Source: M0108 sp044228795 (GTDB taxonomy: Bacteria; Pseudomonadota; Gammaproteobacteria; Chromatiales; Chromatiaceae). Taken from it: DNA of 64,000 bases. Shown piece by piece: positions 53,560 to 61,165 of the stretch. How positions within the stretch are numbered: position 1 is the first letter of the stretch; the number at the start of each line of letters is the position of its first letter. The notes beneath the pieces were generated by a model that saw nothing but the letters and a program-made list of their open reading frames with translations, did no database searches and had not been told where the DNA came from. Made by a program: the position numbers and the translations under genes. The DNA is taken from the NCBI GenBank assembly GCA_044228795.1, contig JBGAUE010000003.1:139199-203198 (forward strand), written 5' to 3'.

Positions 53560-54630
53560 ATGCCACAGGATCTCCCCCCCCCTAATAGCCCAAGTCTCAG
53601 TTACCGCGATGCCGGGGTCGATATCGACGCTGGGAACGCCTTGGTGGAGCGTATCAAGCCCCTCGCCGCTGCCACCTTCCGGCCTGGCGTCATGACGGGT
53701 CTGGGGGGCTTCGGGGCCCTCTTCGAACTTCCCCTGGACAAATACCGCCAGCCGGTGCTGGTGTCGGGGACGGATGGCGTGGGTACCAAGCTGAAATTGG
53801 CCCTGGAACTGGGCCGCCACGACACCATCGGTATCGACCTGGTGGCCATGTGCGCCAACGACATCCTGGTGGCCGGGGCCGAACCCCTCTTTTTCCTCGA
53901 CTACTACGCGACCGGACGGCTTGAACTCGAGGTCGCCACTGCCGTGGTGGCGGGTATCGCCAAGGGCTGCGAACTGGCGGGCTGCGCCCTCACCGGCGGC
54001 GAGACAGCGGAAATGCCGGGGTTGTACGCCCCCGGCGACTATGATCTGGCGGGCTTTTGCGTCGGCATTGCCGAGAAGGATCAACTCCTGACCCCGGATC
54101 GCGTTCAGCCGGGGGACTCCCTTGTAGGCGTGGCCTCTTCCGGTCCCCATTCCAATGGCTATTCACTGATTCGCAAAATCCTGGAGGTCAGCGGCGCCCA
54201 TCTCCAGCAAGATCTGGAAGGCTGCACCCTGGGGGGGCGCCTGCTGGCCCCCACCCGCATCTATGTCAAGCCGATTCTGGAATTGATGAAGACAGTGCCC
54301 GTCCATGCCATGGCCCACATCACCGGCGGCGGCCTGACGGAGAATCTGCCGCGCGTCCTCCCGACAGGTACCCAAGCGGTAATCGACCAAGACTCCTGGC
54401 GACTGCCAGCCGTCTTCGCCTGGCTCCAAGCTCAGGGCGGGGTCGCGGAGGCGGAGATGCGGCGTACCTTCAACTGTGGCGTCGGCCTCGTACTCTGCAT
54501 CCCCGCGACGATGGCTGCCCTGGCCTGCCAACGGCTTGGCGAATTAGGTGAGCCCGCCTGGATCCTGGGCCATGTTGAGGAGTGCCTGGGTCCACCTGCG
54601 GTCATCTACGCAAGCGGAGCGGCAGCATGA
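53560..54630 (+). CDS. purM: phosphoribosylformylglycinamidine cyclo-ligase
   Basis: Fifth step of purine synthesis: closes FGAM to AIR with ATP. 356 residues; motifs SLSYRDAGVDIDAGNALVERIK-type start (about residues 12-33), VSGTDGVGTKLKLALE, DLVAMCANDILVAGAEPLFFLDY split over 95-118, CALTGGETAEMPG, SSGPHSNGYSLIR and HITGGGLTENLPRVLP. ATG 53560 has GGAG seven bases upstream; an earlier ATG at 53530 lacks a site. It overlaps purN by 4 bp (ATGA). Confidence 0.96.
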   Translation: MPQDLPPPNSPSLSYRDAGVDIDAGNALVERIKPLAAATFRPGVMTGLGGFGALFELPLDKYRQPVLVSGTDGVGTKLKLALELGRHDTIGIDLVAMCANDILVAGAEPLFFLDYYATGRLELEVATAVVAGIAKGCELAGCALTGGETAEMPGLYAPGDYDLAGFCVGIAEKDQLLTPDRVQPGDSLVGVASSGPHSNGYSLIRKILEVSGAHLQQDLEGCTLGGRLLAPTRIYVKPILELMKTVPVHAMAHITGGGLTENLPRVLPTGTQAVIDQDSWRLPAVFAWLQAQGGVAEAEMRRTFNCGVGLVLCIPATMAALACQRLGELGEPAWILGHVEECLGPPAVIYASGAAA

Positions 54631-55304
54631 GCAGCAGCAGCCCCCTGTCCCTGGTGGTACTGATCTCAGGGAGCGGGAGCAACCTCCAGGCCCTGATAGA
54701 GGCGGTCCAGAACGGGACCCTACCCATACACATCCGGGCCGTCATTGCCAACGAGGCGGATGCCTTCGGTTTGGAACGGGCGCGTCAGGCCGCTATCGAG
54801 GCGCGGGTGCTAAGCCATCGGGATTACCCAGACCGTCCCTCCTTCGACGCGGCGCTCATGGATCTCATTGACAGCTTTCAACCCGGCCTGGTGGTACTTG
54901 CGGGATTCATGCGCATCCTGACCAACCCCTTCGTGGCTCATTATCGGGGCCGGATGCTCAACATCCACCCATCCCTGTTGCCCAAGTTTCGCGGCCTGCA
55001 TACCCACGAGCGGGCACTCGTGGCCGGCGAACGCGAACATGGCGCGACGGTGCACTTTGTCACGGAGGAACTGGATGGAGGCCCGGCGGTACTACAGGCT
55101 CTGGTCAAGGTGGAGCCCGGCGATGACGCCGCCCGTCTGGCCGCCCGGGTGCTGATTCAGGAGCATCGCATCTATCCGCAAGTGGTGAAATGGTTCTCCC
55201 AGGGCCGTTTGCTGCTGGGTGCGGACGGCTTACCCTACCTGGATGGCAAGCCCCTCCATCAACCCCTGCGCCTCGACAGCTTGACAGCAGAATTGACGAC
55301 CTGA
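54627..55304 (+). CDS. purN: phosphoribosylglycinamide formyltransferase
   Basis: Third step of purine synthesis: transfers formyl from 10-formyl-THF to GAR. 225 residues: LVVLISGSGSNLQALIEA at the start, the catalytic region RMLNIHPSLLPKFRGLHTHERAL with Asn, His and a downstream ATVHFVTEELDGGPAVLQ with the catalytic Asp. A 30-residue tail beyond the usual end is mildly long. ATG 54627 overlaps the purM stop, giving translational coupling. Confidence 0.96.
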   Translation: MSSSSPLSLVVLISGSGSNLQALIEAVQNGTLPIHIRAVIANEADAFGLERARQAAIEARVLSHRDYPDRPSFDAALMDLIDSFQPGLVVLAGFMRILTNPFVAHYRGRMLNIHPSLLPKFRGLHTHERALVAGEREHGATVHFVTEELDGGPAVLQALVKVEPGDDAARLAARVLIQEHRIYPQVVKWFSQGRLLLGADGLPYLDGKPLHQPLRLDSLTAELTT

Positions 55305-55342
55305 AGTTCTTTGCCAGAGTCAGACCGCCACCGGACAAACCC

Positions 55343-55579
55343 ATGCCACACGTCTTCCAACTTCATCTCCCCAATACCGGGTGGGCCCTGTTCGATATCA
55401 TGGCAGAGCCCGGGGTTGGCATCCGCCTCGGCCAGCATGGCTACGCCATCGACGGATCCATCATCGTCGGTCCCATGATGCATAACGAGAATGATGTCGA
55501 TAACACCATCAACCGTCTAATCGAGGAACTGGAGAGCGTCCGCTCCCAGGCCAAGCGGGAATTGGAACGACTGGGCTGA
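55343..55579 (+). CDS. small conserved-looking hypothetical protein
   Basis: 78 residues from ATG 55343: MPHVFQLHLPNTGWALFDIM, a beta-rich centre (GIRLGQHGYAIDGSIIVGPM) and a C-terminal charged helix (LIEELESVRSQAKRELERLG). The frame is open upstream through purN's 3' end, but this ATG, 38 bp after purN, starts the part with sensible composition. No family is recognised. Likely in the purMN transcript. No signal or membrane segment. Confidence 0.55.
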   Translation: MPHVFQLHLPNTGWALFDIMAEPGVGIRLGQHGYAIDGSIIVGPMMHNENDVDNTINRLIEELESVRSQAKRELERLG

Positions 55580-55600
55580 GTCGTGCCCGACAGGGGCCAC

Positions 55601-55855
55601 CTAATCCTCGGTCTTGCCAGCGCTGTGGCCTGAGCCGACCGCCGCGGAAAACATTTTTTGAAACATGTCCCAGGAGGCCATGGACCCAGCTACATAGGGC
55701 TGAAAGAGCTTGAGGGGGTCATAGCCCTCGACGCCTTCGACCATGCGCTGGCGAATGTCGTCCAATATCTGCCGCTGAAAGGCCTCCACATCGGGCAGAC
55801 CGAGCAGCTTGCGCATCTCCTCCGGAGTGATACCGATATCGATCTTGAAGTTCAT
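55601..55855 (-). CDS. DUF6489-type small protein
   Basis: 84 residues: MNFKIDIGITPEEMRKLLGLPDVEAFQ at the start, then a helical middle (ILDDIRQRMVEGVEGYDPLKLF) and WDMFQKMFSAAVGSG. The opening FKIDIGITPEEMRKLLGLPDV pattern is that of a small proteobacterial family I recall as DUF6489; function unknown. Its composition and the late hydrophobic/aromatic part suggest a phasin-like amphipathic helix, which is inference. Lies 21 bp from the convergent 78-residue gene. Confidence 0.7.
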   Translation of the reverse strand: MNFKIDIGITPEEMRKLLGLPDVEAFQRQILDDIRQRMVEGVEGYDPLKLFQPYVAGSMASWDMFQKMFSAAVGSGHSAGKTED

Positions 55856-55988
55856 GGGCTTAGGCCTCGCTGAGATTGGGAATAGGGACCAAGGGTCCGG
55901 CAGGCAAATGCCGGCCCTTATACCATTCGCTAGCCAGAGATCGAAAACAACCTCAGGCTGGTTGACATACGGAAAGCGGGCGCGTGGC

Positions 55989-56453
55989 TCAATGTCGGCT
56001 CATGCGCGGGTGGGGTTGTTCGATAGGCACCGGCTCATCGACCACCAAGCCCTGCCTGACACGCCGGCCAATGAGGATGCAGGCGCTGCCAAAGGCCTTC
56101 TCCGCCTCACGCGCGGTCCACTCCCACTCCATGGGGGAGGAATTGCCGGGGATCTGCCAATGGGCCGTGGTCAGGATTTTGCCGATGGAGATCTCCAGGG
56201 TCCAGTCGTGCCAGACGGTATCCGGGTCATCGTCCTCGTAGAAATCCTGCTCGACCAGACGCACATAGTTACCCACGGCACCATCCATGGACACCAGGTC
56301 ATTAACCACTAATTTGTCGTCCACGCAACTGGCGTAGCCAGTGTGGACGGCAGTGGCGGTGACCATGAGAGAATGCATGAGCAGGGCCGGGGTCAGCTTC
56401 AAGGTTAGCGGGCTTTCCCAGTCTGGCTCTGTGACTTCTTGTTCTTGCAACAT
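55989..56453 (-). CDS. hypothetical protein, about 154 residues
   Basis: Starts MLQEQEVTEPDWESPLTLK at ATG 56453. The middle has MVTATAVHTGYASCVDDKLVV and WHDWTLEISIGKILTTAHWQI, and the end is EKAFGSACILIGRRVRQGLVV and so on. Well-balanced codons and no breaks argue for a real gene, but no domain is known to me. No signal peptide or membrane helix. It is divergent from the MTH1187-type gene. Confidence 0.6.
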   Translation of the reverse strand: MLQEQEVTEPDWESPLTLKLTPALLMHSLMVTATAVHTGYASCVDDKLVVNDLVSMDGAVGNYVRLVEQDFYEDDDPDTVWHDWTLEISIGKILTTAHWQIPGNSSPMEWEWTAREAEKAFGSACILIGRRVRQGLVVDEPVPIEQPHPRMSRH

Positions 56454-56566
56454 CCAGGAACTCGGCAATCAAATGGGGGCCCCAAGGGGCACGAGAAGGG
56501 GAACGGCGGAATTACCGCCAGACCCCGGGACTCATGATGAACCAACCGTCTCCAGAGGTAAAACCC

Positions 56567-56881
56567 ATGTCGGTACTGCTCGACCTCGGGATCTTTCCCA
56601 TGGACCAGGGCGCGAGCGTCGGGGCCTTCATAGCCCCCGTCGTCGCCATGATCCGTACTAGCGGTCATCCCTACCAACTCGGCGCCATGGGCACCCTCGT
56701 CGAGACCGAGAGCCTGGAGTCCGCCCTGGCCCTGATCGCCCGCGCCCACCAAGTGTTGGCAGGTCAGGGGTGCAGACGGGTCTATGCCACAGCCAAGCTG
56801 GATATACGGGAAGACCCCTTAGGGCGACTCGACGCCAAGGTGGCGCGGGTTTACGCGCTCATGGGGGAACAGACCTCATGA
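56567..56881 (+). CDS. MTH1187/YkoF-type thiamine-binding family protein
   Basis: 104 residues with the fold of the small MTH1187 (DUF77) family: MSVLLDLGIFPMDQGASVGAF, then SGHPYQLGAMGTLVETESLESAL and VYATAKLDIREDP. Members form tetramers and some bind thiamine-like ligands; precise role unknown. ATG 56567 has GAGG eight bases upstream and gives the family length; ATG 56534 would add 11 residues. Its stop overlaps the metallophosphoesterase start (ATGA). Confidence 0.8.
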   Translation: MSVLLDLGIFPMDQGASVGAFIAPVVAMIRTSGHPYQLGAMGTLVETESLESALALIARAHQVLAGQGCRRVYATAKLDIREDPLGRLDAKVARVYALMGEQTS

Positions 56882-57714
56882 GGGTCGCGGTTTTTTCCGA
56901 TGTCCAGGCCAACCTCCCTGCCATGGAGACCTGTGTCGCGCATATCCAGGCCTGGAATCCGGACCTGGTCGTCATGGCAGGTGATCTGATCAATCGCGGC
57001 CCGACGAGCGATACCTGCCTGAGGCTCTTCCAGGAATTGCGCCAGGACGCGGGGTGGCTGCCACTTCTCGGCAACCATGAGGTCTGGGTCCTGCGCTGTG
57101 GACACGAACCCCCCTTGGACCCCATCGACGCCCGGTTGCGGGCCCTAGCCGATTTTACCTGTACCCAGATCGCGGGTACCGAGCATTGGCTCGCCGATTG
57201 GCCAGACCATCTCTGCTTCGAGGCCGAACCTCAGCGTGGCTGGGTCCATGTCACCCATGGCACCCTCCTCGGTAACCGCGATGGCATTTCGGGGCGGACC
57301 CAGGACGCAGATCTCCCGGCCAAAGTGCCCCTTGACGTGGACCTTTTCGTTACGGGCCACACCCACAGGCCCTTGACTCGCCAATTCCAGGGCATCGATA
57401 TCCTCAACGTCGGCTCCGTTGGCTCGCCCTTCGACGGGGACGAGCGAGCCAGCTATGGCCAACTGGAATGGCGCCATGGACACTGGCATACCCGCATCAT
57501 CCGCCTAGACTATGATCGCATCTCCGCCGGGCGAGCCTTCGAGGAGAGTGGCTTTCTCGACCGTGGGGGGCCCTTGGCCCGTATCGTCTACGCCGAGTGG
57601 CTTAGAGCCAGGCCCCTGATTAACGGCTGGCACCAACGCTACGGTGAGGCCGTACGCCAAGGCGAAATCGACCCTGACTACGCAGTAGACGAGTATTTAC
57701 AGTCACTTGGTTGA
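56878..57714 (+). CDS. calcineurin-like metallophosphoesterase
   Basis: 278 residues with the five metallophosphoesterase motifs: VFSDVQANLPA (residue 6), MAGDLINRGP (37), LLGNHEVW (67), VHVTHGTLLGN (126) and FVTGHTHRPL (161). The first motif has Gln where His is commonest (Asp-x-His), a mild deviation. Substrate may be a phosphodiester or dinucleotide. Coupled to the thiamine-binding-type gene by a 4-bp overlap. The C-terminal 80 residues are an extra helical part. Confidence 0.83.
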   Translation: MRVAVFSDVQANLPAMETCVAHIQAWNPDLVVMAGDLINRGPTSDTCLRLFQELRQDAGWLPLLGNHEVWVLRCGHEPPLDPIDARLRALADFTCTQIAGTEHWLADWPDHLCFEAEPQRGWVHVTHGTLLGNRDGISGRTQDADLPAKVPLDVDLFVTGHTHRPLTRQFQGIDILNVGSVGSPFDGDERASYGQLEWRHGHWHTRIIRLDYDRISAGRAFEESGFLDRGGPLARIVYAEWLRARPLINGWHQRYGEAVRQGEIDPDYAVDEYLQSLG

Positions 57715-57747
57715 GCGCTCGTAAGCCATGGGCGACAGAAGCACGCC

Positions 57748-58524
57748 CTAGCCAGCGGTTGCCCATCTTGCCGACCCCTTGATCCCCGACTTGATCTCCT
57801 GCCAAAGGGACTCGTAGGCCTTGGTGACCGGATTGCTCGCGGGAACATATGCCGGCAGGGGCATACGGGTTAAGCCCATGCGCTCCACCTCGGTTGCATA
57901 GGGAATACTGGTCTTGAGGAAGTTGGGGAAGCTTTGTGGCAGACTCTCCATGAGGTGTAAATGCAAATGCTTACGCCGGTCCACCATGGAGAAAAAGGGC
58001 AGGAGGTTCGTCTTGCCGAGGCCCTCATGACCCTCCAGGAAGTCCTGCAATTGCGCCAGAGTGCGCGCCGATAAAGTAGTAGGGATCATGGGAACTACCA
58101 GGGCATGACTGGCGCGAAACACATTTTCCGATACCAGCGATATGCTCGGCGGACAATCCAGGAAGACATAATCGTAAGCAATCGCCATGGGGGCGAGCAA
58201 CTTCTGTAACTGCTTGGTCGGACGCTTATTGTCCTCCAATACTAAGTCCATGTTACGGTATGAGAAGTCCGCCGGCAACAAGTCCAGTCGCTCGAAATCG
58301 GTGCCCTTCACGAGGTCGTCAAGATCGTGGTGGCCGCTCACCAGGGCCTTGGTTCCGCCCCTGACCTTAGGTTTGATTCGGAAATAGTAGGTTGCGGCCC
58401 CCTGCGGGTCCAGGTCCCAGAGCAGGGTGCGGTAACCCTCCCTGGCCGACAGATAGGCGAGATTGACAGCCGTAGCCGTCTTGCCGACGCCGCCCTTGAT
58501 ATTATAGGAAGCGATGATCTTCAT
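57748..58524 (-). CDS. ParA-family ATPase
   Basis: 258 residues with the deviant Walker A KGGVGKTATAVNLAYL (signature Lys and Gly at residues 10-16), switch region LLWDLDPQGAATYYF and Walker B-like YDYVFLDCPPSISL. ParA proteins form gradients on the nucleoid to position cargo. No ParB gene or parS-like site is seen; the gene is translated with the upstream CHAD protein (4-bp overlap), so the cargo may be a polyphosphate granule or other cell body. Confidence 0.9.
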   Translation of the reverse strand: MKIIASYNIKGGVGKTATAVNLAYLSAREGYRTLLWDLDPQGAATYYFRIKPKVRGGTKALVSGHHDLDDLVKGTDFERLDLLPADFSYRNMDLVLEDNKRPTKQLQKLLAPMAIAYDYVFLDCPPSISLVSENVFRASHALVVPMIPTTLSARTLAQLQDFLEGHEGLGKTNLLPFFSMVDRRKHLHLHLMESLPQSFPNFLKTSIPYATEVERMGLTRMPLPAYVPASNPVTKAYESLWQEIKSGIKGSARWATAG

Positions 58525-60152
58525 GCGCCCTTCCCCTGCCGCTTCTGCGCGTCAAACAGGGTTTTAAACAAGCCCTGGTGTTCTTCGCCATCGAAACTAG
58601 CGAAAATCTGGGTGAACTCCTCCCGGGCTCGATGCTGATGCTCAAGCAGGTCACCTACCAGGACCCCCATGGCGAGCAGGGTATCGGTGCTGGCACGATC
58701 CTCGTCGCGCATCCGCTGGGCCATGCCGCGCAGGTGGTCAGCCTGGACAGCCAGGTCCTGGAACTTTCCGAGATTATCAAGCAGTACCTTGAGCAGTTTC
58801 ACCAGTTGACGCACCTCCTGTTTCGGGTAGAGGCTGTCAAAGAACTCGATAAGATAGCGCAGCTTCTTGCAACTCTTGCGTAGCTCATGCATATCCTCTG
58901 GCGGCGAGGTAGGGGTCATGGCCCGCCCCTCCTTGCGGACCCGCTTGTACATGGTCCAGATGCGGGCATCCGCTACCGCCTTAACCGGACGCATGGCGTT
59001 AGGTACCACGGAGCTTTCGGGGACCGGAGCCTCCAAGAAGATCCGCCAATTTCGTAACAGGTCCCGGAAACGCCTGGAATCCAGGTGCTCCACCTGGGTC
59101 TTCTGCTCCTCGCCATAATGGGCGAGGATAAAGTCACGCAGGGGTTCCAGATGGGGCCTCAGTGGCTCCGGCAGGCATGCTTGATAAGCGTTGAAGTCGA
59201 GCAAATAGACGTCCAGGTCGCGCACGGGCCCGGTAAATTCACCTATCCAGCCAAAAGCATCCTTGTACTGTTCCACCACATCCGGAGCAAAAACATCCTT
59301 AATCTGGGTCAGGGCAGAACGGGTGCGACGTACCGCCACGCGCAAATCATGCAGAAATTCCGAATCAAGATTGCTGCGGGTGCCGGGAACATTGACTTCG
59401 ATGGAGTTGAGCAGGTGGAGCAGGATCTCCTTAGTTGTAGCGTCGGCGCGACGTTCGGGATCGAGGTGGAAATTGAGTTGGGAACTGTAGTCACCCGGCT
59501 TGCGCCCAGCGGTGGCCAAGGCCTCCAGCAGGAGTTCGGTGCGTGCCAGTGACAGTCCAAGCTCCTCGTTAAGTATCCGCGCCGTATCCCGAAAATCGGA
59601 TTCATAACCCTTGACGGCGTGGAGCCGCAGGCGGGTAGAAATCGGGCCCTGACGTTCACGCTCCTTATCATCGTAACGGTTCTGCTCCAACTCCAGACGA
59701 GCGATGGTTTTGTCATCCTCGTTGAGGAGGCGCCACGTGAGTATCCGGGAATTGACTTCCAACAGTGGAAGCAACCGGCGAATACCCAGGAGTCGCGCCA
59801 GGCGAGGGGTGTCGATACCAGCCGGCAAATCGGCGGCGAAACCCAAATCCTGGTGGAGTTCACACGCCAGGGTAGGCACCTCGCCATTCAGTTCGCGCCA
59901 GATCATGAAGCGTTGATGACCGTCTATCCGCTCCTCCAGAACCCCGCCAGCATGGTACAAGCTCCAGTCGAAGGTGTCATAAAAGCGCCGCAGCAGGTGA
60001 TGGGGTTCATCCTCACCAATCCGGCATTTCGCCTCGAGCGTATCTTTAATTCCCTGAAGATCGGTCCCGTCCGGGACCAGATAGGCCTGATCGAATTCAT
60101 TCATCGAAGGATATGTCGTCCCCGTTTGTTGTTGTAACTCATCGGATATCAT
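58521..60152 (-). CDS. CYTH-like plus CHAD domain protein
   Basis: 543 residues. The first 210 look like a CYTH-type (triphosphate tunnel) region with charged beta strands (EAKCRIGEDEPHHLLRRFYDTFD split over 40-62, TIARLELEQNRYD, STRLRLHAVKGYESDF), though a clean ExExK is not seen. From about 245 to the end is a CHAD domain: FLHDLRVAVRRTRSALTQIK, GPVRDLDVYL, LHELRKSCKKLRYLIEFF-type segment near 440. CHAD helices bind polyphosphate through conserved His, Arg and Lys. Coupled to the ParA gene by ATGA. Confidence 0.85.
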   Translation of the reverse strand: MISDELQQQTGTTYPSMNEFDQAYLVPDGTDLQGIKDTLEAKCRIGEDEPHHLLRRFYDTFDWSLYHAGGVLEERIDGHQRFMIWRELNGEVPTLACELHQDLGFAADLPAGIDTPRLARLLGIRRLLPLLEVNSRILTWRLLNEDDKTIARLELEQNRYDDKERERQGPISTRLRLHAVKGYESDFRDTARILNEELGLSLARTELLLEALATAGRKPGDYSSQLNFHLDPERRADATTKEILLHLLNSIEVNVPGTRSNLDSEFLHDLRVAVRRTRSALTQIKDVFAPDVVEQYKDAFGWIGEFTGPVRDLDVYLLDFNAYQACLPEPLRPHLEPLRDFILAHYGEEQKTQVEHLDSRRFRDLLRNWRIFLEAPVPESSVVPNAMRPVKAVADARIWTMYKRVRKEGRAMTPTSPPEDMHELRKSCKKLRYLIEFFDSLYPKQEVRQLVKLLKVLLDNLGKFQDLAVQADHLRGMAQRMRDEDRASTDTLLAMGVLVGDLLEHQHRAREEFTQIFASFDGEEHQGLFKTLFDAQKRQGKGA

Positions 60153-60301
60153 GAAGCATCAATATCCTGGACAGGATGGTACGCGACTTTTCTCGCCACG
60201 ACCAGTTCATGACACGGCGACCGAATTGCTATTCAACTGGACCCACAGACGAGCCTTGGCGCAGACTTGGTTCTATCGCATCCTCACTTTCAACCCCGCG
60301 C

Positions 60302-61141
60302 ATGCCCCACCCCCGCAAAAGGTTTGGCCAGAACTATCTCCAGGATCAGAGCGTCATCGATCACATCATAGCCGCCATTGCGCCCAGCCCAGGGGAAAAA
60401 CTGGTGGAGATAGGCCCTGGACGCGGCGCTATAACACGAGGATTGTTGCGCGCGGTCGGACATCTGGATGCTGTCGAGCTGGACCGAGACCTCATTGAGA
60501 GCCTGGCCCATTCTTGTGGGCCCCTTGGGCAATTGACTATCCATAACGCAGATGCCCTGACCTTTGCTCTATGCGATTTGGTGGCGTCCGGGGAAAAGTT
60601 ACGCTTGGCCGGGAATTTGCCCTACAACATTTCTACTCCGCTCCTCTTCCGCTTCCTAGAGCAAAAGTCCTGTATCTTGGACATGCATCTCATGTTACAG
60701 AAGGAGGTAGTGGACCGGATTGTCGCCCCCCCTGGCTCCCGCACCTATGGCCGGCTATCGGTTATGATCCAGACCTGGTGCCGGGCCGAAGCCCTGTTTG
60801 AAATCCCACCACAGGCCTTTTTTCCGGTGCCCAAGGTTGAGTCAGCCTTTCTGCACCTGACGCCACTCATTCCCTCACCCTTCCCCGTTCAGGATCCAGG
60901 TCATCATCAACGTCTTGTCACACAGGCGTTTGCACAGCGACGCAAGACCTTGCGCAACACCCTAAAAGGGTTGGCAACTTCGCAGGATTTCGCCGCCCTT
61001 GGCATTGATCCAGGTCAACGTGCCGAGGAGTTATCAGTCTCCACCTTTGCCAGCCTGGCGAATCTGACTTGCAAAGCCGCGCCTTCGCCGGAAAATCGTG
61101 TACTTATAAATCTGGGCTTGCACCCCTTACCTGGATCTTGA
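60302..61141 (+). CDS. rsmA: 16S rRNA dimethyladenosine transferase
   Basis: Dimethylates A1518 and A1519 of 16S rRNA (KsgA). 279 residues: RKRFGQNYLQDQSVIDHII, SAM-binding VEIGPGRGAITRGLL near residue 37, AVELDRDLIESLA, and the catalytic LAGNLPYNISTPLLFRFL near 103. PQAFFPVPKVESAF near 180 completes it. The frame is open to 60176 but the family N-terminus begins at ATG 60302. No strong ribosome binding site is seen. It lies 24 bp before lon. Confidence 0.96.
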   Translation: MPHPRKRFGQNYLQDQSVIDHIIAAIAPSPGEKLVEIGPGRGAITRGLLRAVGHLDAVELDRDLIESLAHSCGPLGQLTIHNADALTFALCDLVASGEKLRLAGNLPYNISTPLLFRFLEQKSCILDMHLMLQKEVVDRIVAPPGSRTYGRLSVMIQTWCRAEALFEIPPQAFFPVPKVESAFLHLTPLIPSPFPVQDPGHHQRLVTQAFAQRRKTLRNTLKGLATSQDFAALGIDPGQRAEELSVSTFASLANLTCKAAPSPENRVLINLGLHPLPGS

Positions 61142-61165
61142 GACTACCTTTATCAGGCGGCAAAG

